Positions 29,189 to 35,482 of a stretch of DNA of 35,482 nt are shown here, one piece after another. Source of the stretch: Streptomyces capoamus (GTDB taxonomy: Bacteria > Actinomycetota > Actinomycetes > Streptomycetales > Streptomycetaceae). The stretch covers positions 169,118-204,599 of the forward strand of contig NZ_BNBF01000016.1 of the NCBI RefSeq assembly GCF_014654935.1. Reading direction: 5' to 3'. Below the pieces are notes generated by a model that did not search any database, was not told the origin of the DNA, and was given only the letters and a program-made list of their open reading frames with translations. Positions within the stretch are counted from its first letter, which is position 1, and each line of letters begins with the position of its first letter. Both the position numbers and the translations under genes were made by a program.

Positions 29189-29967
29189 TGTGCCGTCACC
29201 TCGCCTACCTGGGGCCCGAGGAGCGGCTCGGCCGGCTGCTCGTGGAGCCCCCGCACAGCCTGTTCCGGCAGTCCTGGGCGCCGCGCCGGCAGCGGCACGG
29301 GACGGTCAACGCCGACGGCTTCGGGGTGGGCTGGTACGCCCCCGGGGATCCCGTCCCGGCCCGCTACCGGCGGGCCGGGCCGGTCTGGGCCGACCTGTCC
29401 TTCGCCGACCTGGGCCGGGTGGTGCGCTCGGGTGCCGTGCTCGCGGCCGTCCGGGACGCCACCCTTGCCGGGGCGGACGCCGAGGCCGCGGCGGCGCCGT
29501 TCGCGGCCGGGCGGTGGCTGTTCAGCCACAACGGAGCGATCGCGGGCTGGCCGGACTCGGCGGCGCCGCTGGTGTCCGGGCTGCCGCCGGTGGACCTGCT
29601 GTCGCTGCAGGCCCGCACCGACTCGGCGTTCGTCTGGGCGCTGGTCCTGCACCGGCTGCGTGCCGGCGACGAACCGGACGAGGCCTTGGGCGAAACGGTT
29701 CGCCAGGTGGCCCGGGCCGCTCCCGCCTCCCGCCTGAACCTGTTGCTGACCGACGGAGCCGTGATCGCCGCCACCGCCTGGGGCGATTCGCTCTGGTACC
29801 GCACGGAGCCCGGCCGGAGCACCGTCGTGGCCTCCGAGCCGTACGACGACGACCCCCTCTGGCAGGAGGTCCCCGACCGCACCGTGCTCACCGCGAGCCG
29901 CGCCGGCGTGCTGCTCGCCCCCCTGGACGAACCAGCGCCCGCAACACCGAAGGAGCCCTGCCGTTGA
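29188..29967 (+). CDS. egtC: Glutamine amidotransferase-like hydrolase EgtC
   Basis: A 259-residue class II glutamine amidotransferase fold that removes the gamma-glutamyl group from the EgtB product. The N-terminus MCRHLAYLGP exposes Cys2 as nucleophile after removal of Met. NADGFGVGWYAPG (about 46-58) and LFSHNGAIAGW (about 111-121) are family motifs, and RTDSAFVWALVLHRL follows. The ATG lies in the EgtB stop (TGATG), giving a one-base overlap. The C-terminus ends in a Pro/Ala-rich tail whose stop overlaps the EgtD start. Cytoplasmic. Confidence 0.95.
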   Translation: MCRHLAYLGPEERLGRLLVEPPHSLFRQSWAPRRQRHGTVNADGFGVGWYAPGDPVPARYRRAGPVWADLSFADLGRVVRSGAVLAAVRDATLAGADAEAAAAPFAAGRWLFSHNGAIAGWPDSAAPLVSGLPPVDLLSLQARTDSAFVWALVLHRLRAGDEPDEALGETVRQVARAAPASRLNLLLTDGAVIAATAWGDSLWYRTEPGRSTVVASEPYDDDPLWQEVPDRTVLTASRAGVLLAPLDEPAPATPKEPCR

Positions 29968-30923
29968 GCCCCCTGCACGTCACCCGCACGCTCCCCGAGG
30001 ACGCGACGGACGCCGCGCTGCGCGCCGATGTCCTGCACGGCCTCACCGCGACGCCCAAGTGGCTGCCGCCGAAGTGGTTCTACGACGCCCGCGGCAGCGA
30101 ACTGTTCGAGCAGATCACCCAACTGCCCGAGTACTACCCCACCCGCGCCGAGCGGGAGATCCTCGCCGATCGGTCCGGTGAGATCGCCGCCGCGAGCGGT
30201 GCCTGCACCCTGGTCGAACTGGGGTCGGGTTCCTCGGAGAAGACCCGCTACCTGATCGACGCGCTCCCCCTGGCGGCGTACGTCCCGGTCGACGTCAGCG
30301 AGAGCGCCCTCACCCAGGCCGGGCAGGCGCTGGTCGGGGAGCGCCCGGACCTCCACGTCCACGCCCTGATCGCGGACTTCACCGCCCCGCTGGACCTGCC
30401 CGCCACGCCCGGTCCCCGGCTGGTGGCGTTCCTCGGCGGCACGATCGGCAACCTGCTGCCCGTCGAACGCGCCCGGTTCCTGGCCTCCGTGCGCACGCTG
30501 CTCGCCCCGGGCGACGGGCTGCTGCTCGGCACGGACCTGGTCAAGGACGAGCGCGTGCTGGTCCGGGCGTACGACGACGCGGCCGGGGTGACGGCCGCCT
30601 TCAACAAGAACGTGCTGGCCGTGGTCGACCGCGAGCTGGGCGCCGACTTCGATCCGGACGCGTTCGACCACGTGGCCCTGTGGGACGCCGAGCGGGAGTG
30701 GATCGAGATGCGGCTGCGCTCCCGTACCGCGCAGACCGTGAAGGTGCCCGCGCTGGATCTCGCCGTGGACTTCGCCGCGGGCGAGGAGCTGCGCACCGAG
30801 GTGTCGGCCAAGTTCCGCAAGGAGGGTGTGACCGCCGAACTGGCCGCCGTCGGACTGGAGCTGACGCACTGGTGGACGGACGCGCAGGACCGGTTCGCGC
30901 TGTCGCTGAGCGTGGCACGGTGA
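29964..30923 (+). CDS. egtD: L-histidine N-alpha-methyltransferase EgtD
   Basis: A 319-residue SAM-dependent enzyme that trimethylates histidine to hercynine. Family motifs include PPKWFYDARGSELFEQITQLPEYYPTRAE near residues 33-61, the SAM site TLVELGSGSSEKTRYLIDAL, PVDVSESAL, LGGTIGNL, and a C-terminal region with KFRKEGVTAEL. It begins with a TTG that overlaps the EgtC stop (TTGA), a rare start that is supported by AAGGAG about 8 bases upstream and by the family's N-terminal length. It is the last gene of the four-gene operon. The C-S lyase EgtE is not in the window and must be supplied from elsewhere. Confidence 0.95.
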   Translation: MSPLHVTRTLPEDATDAALRADVLHGLTATPKWLPPKWFYDARGSELFEQITQLPEYYPTRAEREILADRSGEIAAASGACTLVELGSGSSEKTRYLIDALPLAAYVPVDVSESALTQAGQALVGERPDLHVHALIADFTAPLDLPATPGPRLVAFLGGTIGNLLPVERARFLASVRTLLAPGDGLLLGTDLVKDERVLVRAYDDAAGVTAAFNKNVLAVVDRELGADFDPDAFDHVALWDAEREWIEMRLRSRTAQTVKVPALDLAVDFAAGEELRTEVSAKFRKEGVTAELAAVGLELTHWWTDAQDRFALSLSVAR

Positions 30924-30943
30924 ACCGGGCCGGGCCGGTCACC
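30919..30943. terminator. Stem-loop holding the stop codons of two convergent genes
   Basis: GGTGA-A-CCGG (30919-30928, one bulged A) pairs with CCGGTCACC (30935-30943) around the loop GCCGGG. The egtD stop lies in the left arm and the minus-strand stop of the solute-binding protein in the right arm. The genes are only 15 bases apart. Confidence 0.5.
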
Positions 30944-32195
30944 CCACGTCCGGGGCGAGCGACTCGGTGATTCTGCGGGAGGCGCGGCGGGCCTCGGTCG
31001 CCGGGTCCGCGCCGTTCAGCACCCGGGTCATGTACTCCTTGATCGGGTTGTCGGCCTCCACGTCGGCCCACTGAGGGGTGTGGGGGGTCGCCCGGCCGTG
31101 TGCCGCGCCCGCGGCCATGGCGGCGACCCCCTCCTCGCCCGCCACCGCGCCGGCCAGATCGGTCTTGTTGGGGACGTAGTTCATGGTGCGGGCCAGTTCG
31201 GTGTCCCACTTGGCACCGGTGAGCGCCGCGACGACGGCGGTCGCGGCGAACTGGTCGTCGGTGTTGCCCGCGACGACCAGGTCGGAGCCGCCGGTGAAGA
31301 CGGTGCCGGGCCGCCCGGGGGTCCTGCCGGGCACCGGGAAGAAGCCGAGCCTGCCCTTCAGCGCCGGGTTCTGTTTGAGGACGGACTGGGCGAGCCCGGG
31401 CACGGCGATGATCTGCGCGACCTTGCCGCCGGCGAACACCCCGGCCTGGGGCGGGTGTTCCTCGTCGGCGTCCACGGGGCCGCTGCCGAGCGCCTGGAGC
31501 CGGCGGTAGAAGTCCATGCCGCGCAGCGCGGCCGGGGTGTCCAGGGTGCCCCGCCAGGTGTGGTCCTGCTCCCGGGCGAGGTCGCCGCCCTCGTCCCAGA
31601 TGAAGCCGGAGAGCGTGTACCAGTCCTGTCCGGCGAGGTAGATGCCCTGCGTGCCACCGGAGTTCAGCTTCTCGGTGGCGGTGAGCCATTCCTCACGGGT
31701 CTTCGGCGGACGGGTGACGCCGGCCCGCTCGAAGAGGTCCTTGCGGTAGATCACGACGCGGTTGGCGGCGTACCAGGGGATGCCGTACTGCTTGTTGCCG
31801 TCCTTGCCGGGCTGGGCGAGGCCGGGCAGCCACGTGTCCTTGCCCCAGTCCCGCATCGACTCCAGCGTGAGGTCGGTGAGCCGGCCGCCGTCGGCGTACA
31901 GCGGCACCTGGGTGTTGCCGACCTCGATGACGTCCGGGCCGTCGCCGGAGTCCGCCTTCAGCGCGGCGCGGACCTTTTCGACGATGCCGGTCCACTGCTG
32001 GATGCGGATGTCCAACCGCAGGTCCTCATGGGTGCGTTCGAAGTCCTCGGTGAAACGCCGCAGGAACTCCTTGGAGGCGCTGTCCTTCATCAGCCACACG
32101 GTGACGGTCGTGCGTCCGTGGTCGCCGGGGAGCAGCCCGCAGCCGCTGACGAGGGAGCCGGTGACACAGAGGAGGGCGAGCAGACGTCGTCTCAC
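30939..32195 (-). CDS. ABC-type solute-binding lipoprotein, family 1
   Basis: A 418-residue extracytoplasmic binding protein. The lipoprotein signal MRRRLLALLCVTGSLVSGC has its lipobox VSGC with C19 as the lipidation site. The mature protein has TVTVWLMKDSASKEFLRRFTEDFERTHEDLRLDI, then GPDVIEVGNTQVPLYADGGRLTDLT, KQYGIPWYAANRVVIYRKDLFERAG and GGSDLVVAGNT, all typical of sugar-binding cluster B proteins. The GTG at 32195 follows AGGAC by about 8 bases. No permease or ATPase genes are nearby, so it is an orphan or serves a transporter encoded elsewhere. A palindrome resembling DasR sites lies 94 bases upstream, hinting at amino sugar or chitin-related control (inference). Confidence 0.93.
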   Translation of the reverse strand: MRRRLLALLCVTGSLVSGCGLLPGDHGRTTVTVWLMKDSASKEFLRRFTEDFERTHEDLRLDIRIQQWTGIVEKVRAALKADSGDGPDVIEVGNTQVPLYADGGRLTDLTLESMRDWGKDTWLPGLAQPGKDGNKQYGIPWYAANRVVIYRKDLFERAGVTRPPKTREEWLTATEKLNSGGTQGIYLAGQDWYTLSGFIWDEGGDLAREQDHTWRGTLDTPAALRGMDFYRRLQALGSGPVDADEEHPPQAGVFAGGKVAQIIAVPGLAQSVLKQNPALKGRLGFFPVPGRTPGRPGTVFTGGSDLVVAGNTDDQFAATAVVAALTGAKWDTELARTMNYVPNKTDLAGAVAGEEGVAAMAAGAAHGRATPHTPQWADVEADNPIKEYMTRVLNGADPATEARRASRRITESLAPDVG

Positions 32196-32288
32196 GAGGG
32201 GTCCTGTTCTGTCTGGCAGGGGTGCTGGGACAGGGAAGGGGGCCCGGCGTGGGGGGCGAGCGGGTGGCTCGTACGGGTGTGCTGGATT

Positions 32289-32302
32289 TTGGTATGGACC
32301 AA
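32289..32302. promoter_or_regulatory. DasR/GntR-like palindrome upstream of the solute-binding protein
   Basis: TTGGT-ATGG-ACCAA has perfect 5-bp arms. DasR sites centre on TGGTCTAGACCA, so the arms match while the central four bases differ. It is 94 bases from the GTG and also 118 bases from the dodecin start. Confidence 0.45.
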
Positions 32303-32419
32303 TGCGGAGGTCAAGGGCTTCCGGCGGTTCGCCGGTGACGCCGTGCCGACACCGCGCCGTGCGGACACCGCCCGGATACGGCACGGTGGAGTACGGCGCG
32401 ACACGAGAGGAGCACCCGC

Positions 32420-32635
32420 ATGTCGAACCACACCTACCGGGTCACCGAGATCGTCGGCACCTCGCACGAGGGCCTCGACCAGGCCATCCGCAACGGCATC
32501 GCGCGGGCCGACCAGACGCTGCGCAACCTGGACTGGTTCGAGGTGACGCAGGTCCGCGGCCAGATCGAGAACGGCCGCGTCGAGCACTACCAGGTGGGCC
32601 TGAAGGTGGGCTTCCGCCTCGAGGACGGCGACTGA
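32420..32635 (+). CDS. Dodecin
   Basis: A 71-residue flavin-binding protein. Sequence and length match the family: VTEIVGTSHEGLDQAIRNGIARADQTLRNLDWFEVTQVRGQIENGRVEHYQVGLKVGFRLE, with the flavin-stacking Trp near residue 39 and the Gln in TQVRGQI. Dodecins form 12-subunit spheres that store FMN, CoA or riboflavin. AGGAG (32409-32413) lies just before the ATG. The neighbouring HAD phosphatase and luciferase-like genes do not obviously form an operon with it. A short hairpin (AGCCG 32635-32639 with CGGCT 32647-32651) lies after the stop. Confidence 0.95.
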   Translation: MSNHTYRVTEIVGTSHEGLDQAIRNGIARADQTLRNLDWFEVTQVRGQIENGRVEHYQVGLKVGFRLEDGD

Positions 32636-32653
32636 GCCGCCGGGAACGGCTTC

Positions 32654-33145
32654 TCAGGTACGTCCTTCGCGCTCCTGCGCCTCCTCGAGGGCGGCCGACT
32701 CGGCGGCCCAGCGGGCCCGGACCACGGTGAACCCGGCGCGCTCGGCGTCGTCGCACACCAGCTCGTCGTCGTCCACCAGCACCCGCACCTCCCGGTCCCG
32801 GGCGAGCCGGCGCAGGATCTGCAGCTTGGTGAACCGGGCCGGCCTGCGGTCGGCGTTGCTCCGCATGTACACGCGCCCCTCGGGCAGCCCGTGCGCGGCC
32901 AGCCAGTCCAGCGTGTCCCGGCGGCACCGCTCGGGGCGGCCGGTGAGGTAGACGACCTCGCAGGCGCCGACGCTCTCCACGGCCAGCGCCACACCCTCGG
33001 CGAGCGGCGGGTCCTGGGGCGCGGCGGCGAAGAACGCGTCCCAGTCACGCGGCCGGCTCTCCAGGAAGTGCTGGCGGTGGGCGGTGTCGGCCAGCGTGTT
33101 GTCCAGGTCGAACACCGCGAGCGGGCGCTTGCTGCTGTCGGTCAC
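32654..33145 (-). CDS. HAD-superfamily phosphatase
   Basis: A 163-residue hydrolase. Motif I is VFDLDNTLADT with nucleophile D13 and general acid D15; motif II is VYLTGRPERCRRDTLDWL; the Lys is in the FTKLQIL region; and motif III is VRVLVDDDELVCDDAERAGF. The pattern and size suit the acid-phosphatase-like or polynucleotide kinase 3'-phosphatase-like branch of HAD enzymes; substrate unknown. The GTG at 33145 is preferred over the ATG at 33193 because TAAGGT at 33158-33153 predicts transcription starting at this codon. It is divergent from the luciferase-like gene. Confidence 0.85.
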   Translation of the reverse strand: MTDSSKRPLAVFDLDNTLADTAHRQHFLESRPRDWDAFFAAAPQDPPLAEGVALAVESVGACEVVYLTGRPERCRRDTLDWLAAHGLPEGRVYMRSNADRRPARFTKLQILRRLARDREVRVLVDDDELVCDDAERAGFTVVRARWAAESAALEEAQEREGRT

Positions 33146-33152
33146 ACCGGCC

Positions 33153-33158
33153 ACCTTA
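33153..33158 (-). promoter_or_regulatory. -10 element (TAAGGT) for a leaderless HAD transcript
   Basis: On the minus strand TAAGGT ends 7 bases before the GTG at 33145. The spacing is the same as at three other genes in the window. Confidence 0.5.
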
Positions 33159-33304
33159 GCCAGTCGCCGTGGCCCGCCGCCCCGGGGCGGCACACCGCAC
33201 CGGACCCCCGCCCGGCACCGCCGGGCACGCCGGCCGGCAGGCGTCCGCGCACCGGCCGGACGCGCCCGCGGGAATCCCCCGTCCGCCAGGGCGTTGAATC
33301 CTGC

Positions 33305-34369
33305 GTGAGCAGCTCAGTGATCAGCCGGACCCGGTTCTCCGTCCTCGACCGCTCCCGCATCCGCGAGGGCCGGCCGCCAGGGGAGGCGCTGCGGGACACC
33401 GTCGCCCTGGCCCGGGAGGCCGAGGCGCTCGGCTACCACCGGTTCTGGGTCTCGGAGCACCACGGTGTGCCCGGGGTCGCCGGCTCGGCGCCGACCGTGC
33501 TCGCCGCCGCGGTCGCCGCGGCCACCCGCACCCTGCGGGTCGGCACCGGCGGAGTCATGCTGCCCAATCACCGGCCCCTGGTCGTGGCCGAGCAGTTCGG
33601 GGTGCTGGAGGCGCTGTTCCCGGGCCGGATCGACATGGGACTCGGCCGCTCGGTGGGCTTCACGAACGGGGTGCGCAAGGCGCTCGGCCGGGACAAGGGC
33701 GATGCCGAGGACTTCGCCGGACAGCTCGGGGAGCTGCTGGGCTGGTTCACGGGCGGCTCGCCGGCCGGCGTCCACGCGCGTCCCGCGGAGGGCCTCAGGG
33801 TGCCGCCGTTCGTGCTGGCGACGGGTGAGGGCGCGCGGATCGCGGCACGCGCGGGCCTGCCCGTGGTCATCGGCGACCTGCGCGGCCGGGAGAAGCTGCT
33901 GCGCGGCATCGACGACTACCGCTCGCTGTTCCGGCCCTCCCCCTGGGCGGCCGAGCCGTACGTCGTGATCTCGGGTACGGTCGCGGTCGCCGGCAGCGAG
34001 GCCGAGGCGCGCCGGCTGCTGGTCCCGGAGGCCTGGTCGACGGCGTACTCCCGCACGCACGGCACCTTCCCGCCGCTCGCCCCCGCCGAGTCCGTCGAGG
34101 CCCGCACCATGACCGTGCGGGAACGGGACGTCTACGAGTCAGCCCTGGCCGGACACATCGCCGGCACGCCGGAGCAGGTGGCCCACGAACTGGAGGCGGT
34201 GCTCAAGGAGACCGGCGCGCAGGAGGTGCTCGTCACCACCAGCACCTACGACCGCGCCGCGCTGCTGGACTCCCTCCGCCGGCTCGCCGGGCTGTTCGCG
34301 CCGGACCGGTGCAGCGCCCGAGATGCGGACCCGGCACGGGCCGGTGACCCTGGGAGGGCGAACCCCTAG
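33305..34369 (+). CDS. Luciferase-like (LLM class) flavin-dependent oxidoreductase
   Basis: A 354-residue TIM-barrel flavoenzyme close to the TIGR03558 luciferase-like group. Recognisable regions are LREAEALGYHRFWVSEHHGVPGVAGSAPTVLAAAVAAATRTLRVGTGGVMLPNHRPLVVAEQFGVLEALFPGRIDMGLGR by pattern (V-S-E-H-H, V-G-x-G-G-V-M-L-P-N-H, G-R-I-D-x-G-x-G-R) and AGTPEQVAHEL near the C-terminus. It would use reduced F420 or FMN; which one cannot be told. The GTG at 33305 is chosen because the conserved domain begins directly after it and TTGAAT lies 5 bases before it; there is no ribosome-binding site. It is divergent from the HAD gene. Confidence 0.92.
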   Translation: MSSSVISRTRFSVLDRSRIREGRPPGEALRDTVALAREAEALGYHRFWVSEHHGVPGVAGSAPTVLAAAVAAATRTLRVGTGGVMLPNHRPLVVAEQFGVLEALFPGRIDMGLGRSVGFTNGVRKALGRDKGDAEDFAGQLGELLGWFTGGSPAGVHARPAEGLRVPPFVLATGEGARIAARAGLPVVIGDLRGREKLLRGIDDYRSLFRPSPWAAEPYVVISGTVAVAGSEAEARRLLVPEAWSTAYSRTHGTFPPLAPAESVEARTMTVRERDVYESALAGHIAGTPEQVAHELEAVLKETGAQEVLVTTSTYDRAALLDSLRRLAGLFAPDRCSARDADPARAGDPGRANP

Positions 34370-34387
34370 CGACGAGGAGTGGATGCC

Positions 34388-34585
34388 ATGTCCTTCAAGG
34401 ACAAGATCAAGGGCATGCTCAAGGGCCGTGAAGGCATGGCCGACAAGGGCATCGACCAGGGCGGCGACTACCTCGACCAGCGCACCGGCGACAAGTACCG
34501 GTCGCAGGTCGACACCGGCCAGGACAAGCTGCGGGACGAGTTCGGCACCCGGCCGCAGGACCGGGACAACCCTCCGGGGGCGTAG
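34388..34585 (+). CDS. MT0933-like antitoxin-family small protein
   Basis: A 65-residue polar protein: MSFKDKIKGMLKGREGMADKGIDQGGDYLDQRTGDKYRSQVDTGQDKLRDEFGTRPQDRDNPPGA by composition, with K-D-K-I-K-G at the start and the repeated Gly/Asp-rich Y-x-x-Q-V-D-x-x-x-D-K-L pattern of the MT0933-like (PF14013) antitoxin family. GAGGAG (34374-34379) precedes the ATG at 34388 by 8 bases, so the in-frame GTG at 34379, which lies within that site, is rejected. No toxin gene adjoins it. In Streptomyces such proteins occur singly and their role as antitoxins is unproven. Confidence 0.82.
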   Translation: MSFKDKIKGMLKGREGMADKGIDQGGDYLDQRTGDKYRSQVDTGQDKLRDEFGTRPQDRDNPPGA

Positions 34586-34614
34586 CGCACGGGGGCGGTT
34601 AGAGTATCCCCCCG

Positions 34615-35482
34615 ATGCACAGCCCCCATGATCCCTTCGTCCGCGTCCGCGGTGCCCGTGAGCACAACCTCAAGGGTGTGGACGTCGACGTCCCCCGGGA
34701 CGCCCTGGCCGTGTTCACCGGCGTCTCCGGCTCCGGCAAGTCCTCGCTGGCCTTCGGCACCCTGTACGCCGAGGCGCAGCGGCGGTACTTCGAGTCGGTC
34801 GCCCCGTACGCGCGCAGGCTGATCCACCAGGTCGGTGCGCCGAAGGTCGGTGAGATCACCGGGCTGCCGCCCGCGGTCTCGCTGCAGCAGCGCCGCGCGG
34901 CCCCCACCTCGCGCTCCTCGGTGGGCACGGTCACCAACCTCTCCAACTCGCTGCGCATGCTGTTCTCACGCGCCGGCACCTACCCGCCCGGCGCCGGACG
35001 GCTCGACTCGGACGCGTTCTCCCCGAACACGGCGGCCGGGGCCTGCCCCGCCTGCCACGGACTCGGGAAGGTGCACGAGACCACCGAGGAACTGCTGGTC
35101 CCGGACCCCTCGCTGTCCGTCCGCGAAGGCGCCGTCGCGGCCTGGCCGGGCGCCTGGCAGGGCAAGAACCTGCGGGACATCCTGGACACGCTCGGATACG
35201 ACGTGGACCGGCCCTGGCGCGAGCTGCCCGCCGAGCAGCGCGCGTGGATCCTGTTCACCGACGAGCAGCCGGTGGTCACCGTCCACCCGGTCCGGGACGC
35301 GGACCGCATCCAACGGCCCTACCAGGGCACCTACATGAGCGCCCGCCGGTACGTGCTGAAGACCTTCTCCGACACCAGGTCGCCCACCCTGCGGGCGAAG
35401 GCGGAACGGTTCCTGACCAGCGCGCCCTGCCCGGCCTGCGGGGGCAGCCGGCTGCGGCCCGAGGCGCTCGCGGTGACCTTCG
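34615..35482 (+). CDS. UvrA-like ABC ATPase, N-terminal part (cut by window edge)
   Basis: The frame is open from ATG 34615 to the right edge, 289 codons. RGAREHNLKGVDVDVPRDALAVFTGVSGSGKSSLAFGTLYAEAQRRYFESV carries Walker A (G36 to S43), and SVGTVTNLSNSLRMLFSRAGTYPP follows. In true UvrA a Cys4 zinc finger and UvrB-binding domain come next; here the sequence passes directly to FSPNTAAGACPACHGLGKV, so the UvrB-binding domain is missing. A second CxxC pair (CPACGGSRLRPEAL) ends the visible part. This matches the UvrA-like class related to DrrC-type drug-resistance proteins rather than the repair enzyme. GAGTAT, 7 bases before the ATG and with no ribosome-binding site, suggests a leaderless or very short-leader mRNA. 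Confidence 0.9.
   Translation, partial: MHSPHDPFVRVRGAREHNLKGVDVDVPRDALAVFTGVSGSGKSSLAFGTLYAEAQRRYFESVAPYARRLIHQVGAPKVGEITGLPPAVSLQQRRAAPTSRSSVGTVTNLSNSLRMLFSRAGTYPPGAGRLDSDAFSPNTAAGACPACHGLGKVHETTEELLVPDPSLSVREGAVAAWPGAWQGKNLRDILDTLGYDVDRPWRELPAEQRAWILFTDEQPVVTVHPVRDADRIQRPYQGTYMSARRYVLKTFSDTRSPTLRAKAERFLTSAPCPACGGSRLRPEALAVTF

Overview
The window is about 72-74% G+C by eye, and its codons end in G or C almost throughout. Together with GTG/TTG starts, a chaplin gene, an actinobacterial ergothioneine cluster, MT0933-like and PemK-like proteins and many apparently leaderless genes, this points to Streptomyces or a close relative, in chromosomal DNA. I see no rRNA or tRNA genes, insertion sequence, phage genes or CRISPR array.

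Layout. (1) 1-5.8 kb is an envelope/redox block. An OmpR-type response regulator is cut by the left edge. Divergent from it is a tightly coupled run: family 2 glycosyltransferase, TIGR04282/DUF2064 transferase and a SAM methyltransferase. A molybdopterin oxidoreductase fused to a membrane module and a small membrane protein face it, and a polytopic GT-C-like membrane protein follows. (2) 5.7-9.7 kb has a tandem repeat with a strong terminator, a sortase-anchored long chaplin, a DUF2243 plus CtaG-like pair, two coupled MarR-type genes and a TPR protein. (3) 9.7-12.7 kb is a probable operon of PepSY-TM protein, BlaI-type repressor and M56 metalloprotease. (4) 12.7-17.7 kb has peptide deformylase, a disulfide-reductase-like flavoprotein divergent from a thioredoxin, a LacI and a TetR regulator, and an FMN reductase that shares two operators with the TetR gene. 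(5) 17.9-26.3 kb has a TerD domain fused to a PD-(D/E)XK-like nuclease domain, an amidase, an NfeD-like small protein with a flotillin, a leucine-rich-repeat-variant protein, a PemK-like protein and a noncoding 30-bp tandem repeat. (6) 26.5-30.9 kb is the ergothioneine operon egtABCD, with every junction overlapping. (7) 30.9-35.5 kb has an orphan lipoprotein solute-binding protein with a DasR-like palindrome upstream, dodecin, a HAD phosphatase, a luciferase-like oxidoreductase, an MT0933-like antitoxin homologue and a UvrA-like ABC ATPase cut by the right edge.

How the genes work together. Redox and stress themes recur: ergothioneine, thioredoxin with a flavoprotein reductase, FMN reductase, a Mo-oxidoreductase, MarR/TetR regulators and TerD. 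An envelope theme runs beside it: chaplin, glycosyltransferases, flotillin and PepSY/M56. Most genes are ordinary Streptomyces chromosomal genes. The items I find most interesting are the TerD-nuclease fusion, a recurrent leaderless promoter architecture, several well-formed candidate operators, a chaplin with a cysteine-free second domain, and stem-loops that hold the stop codons of convergent genes.
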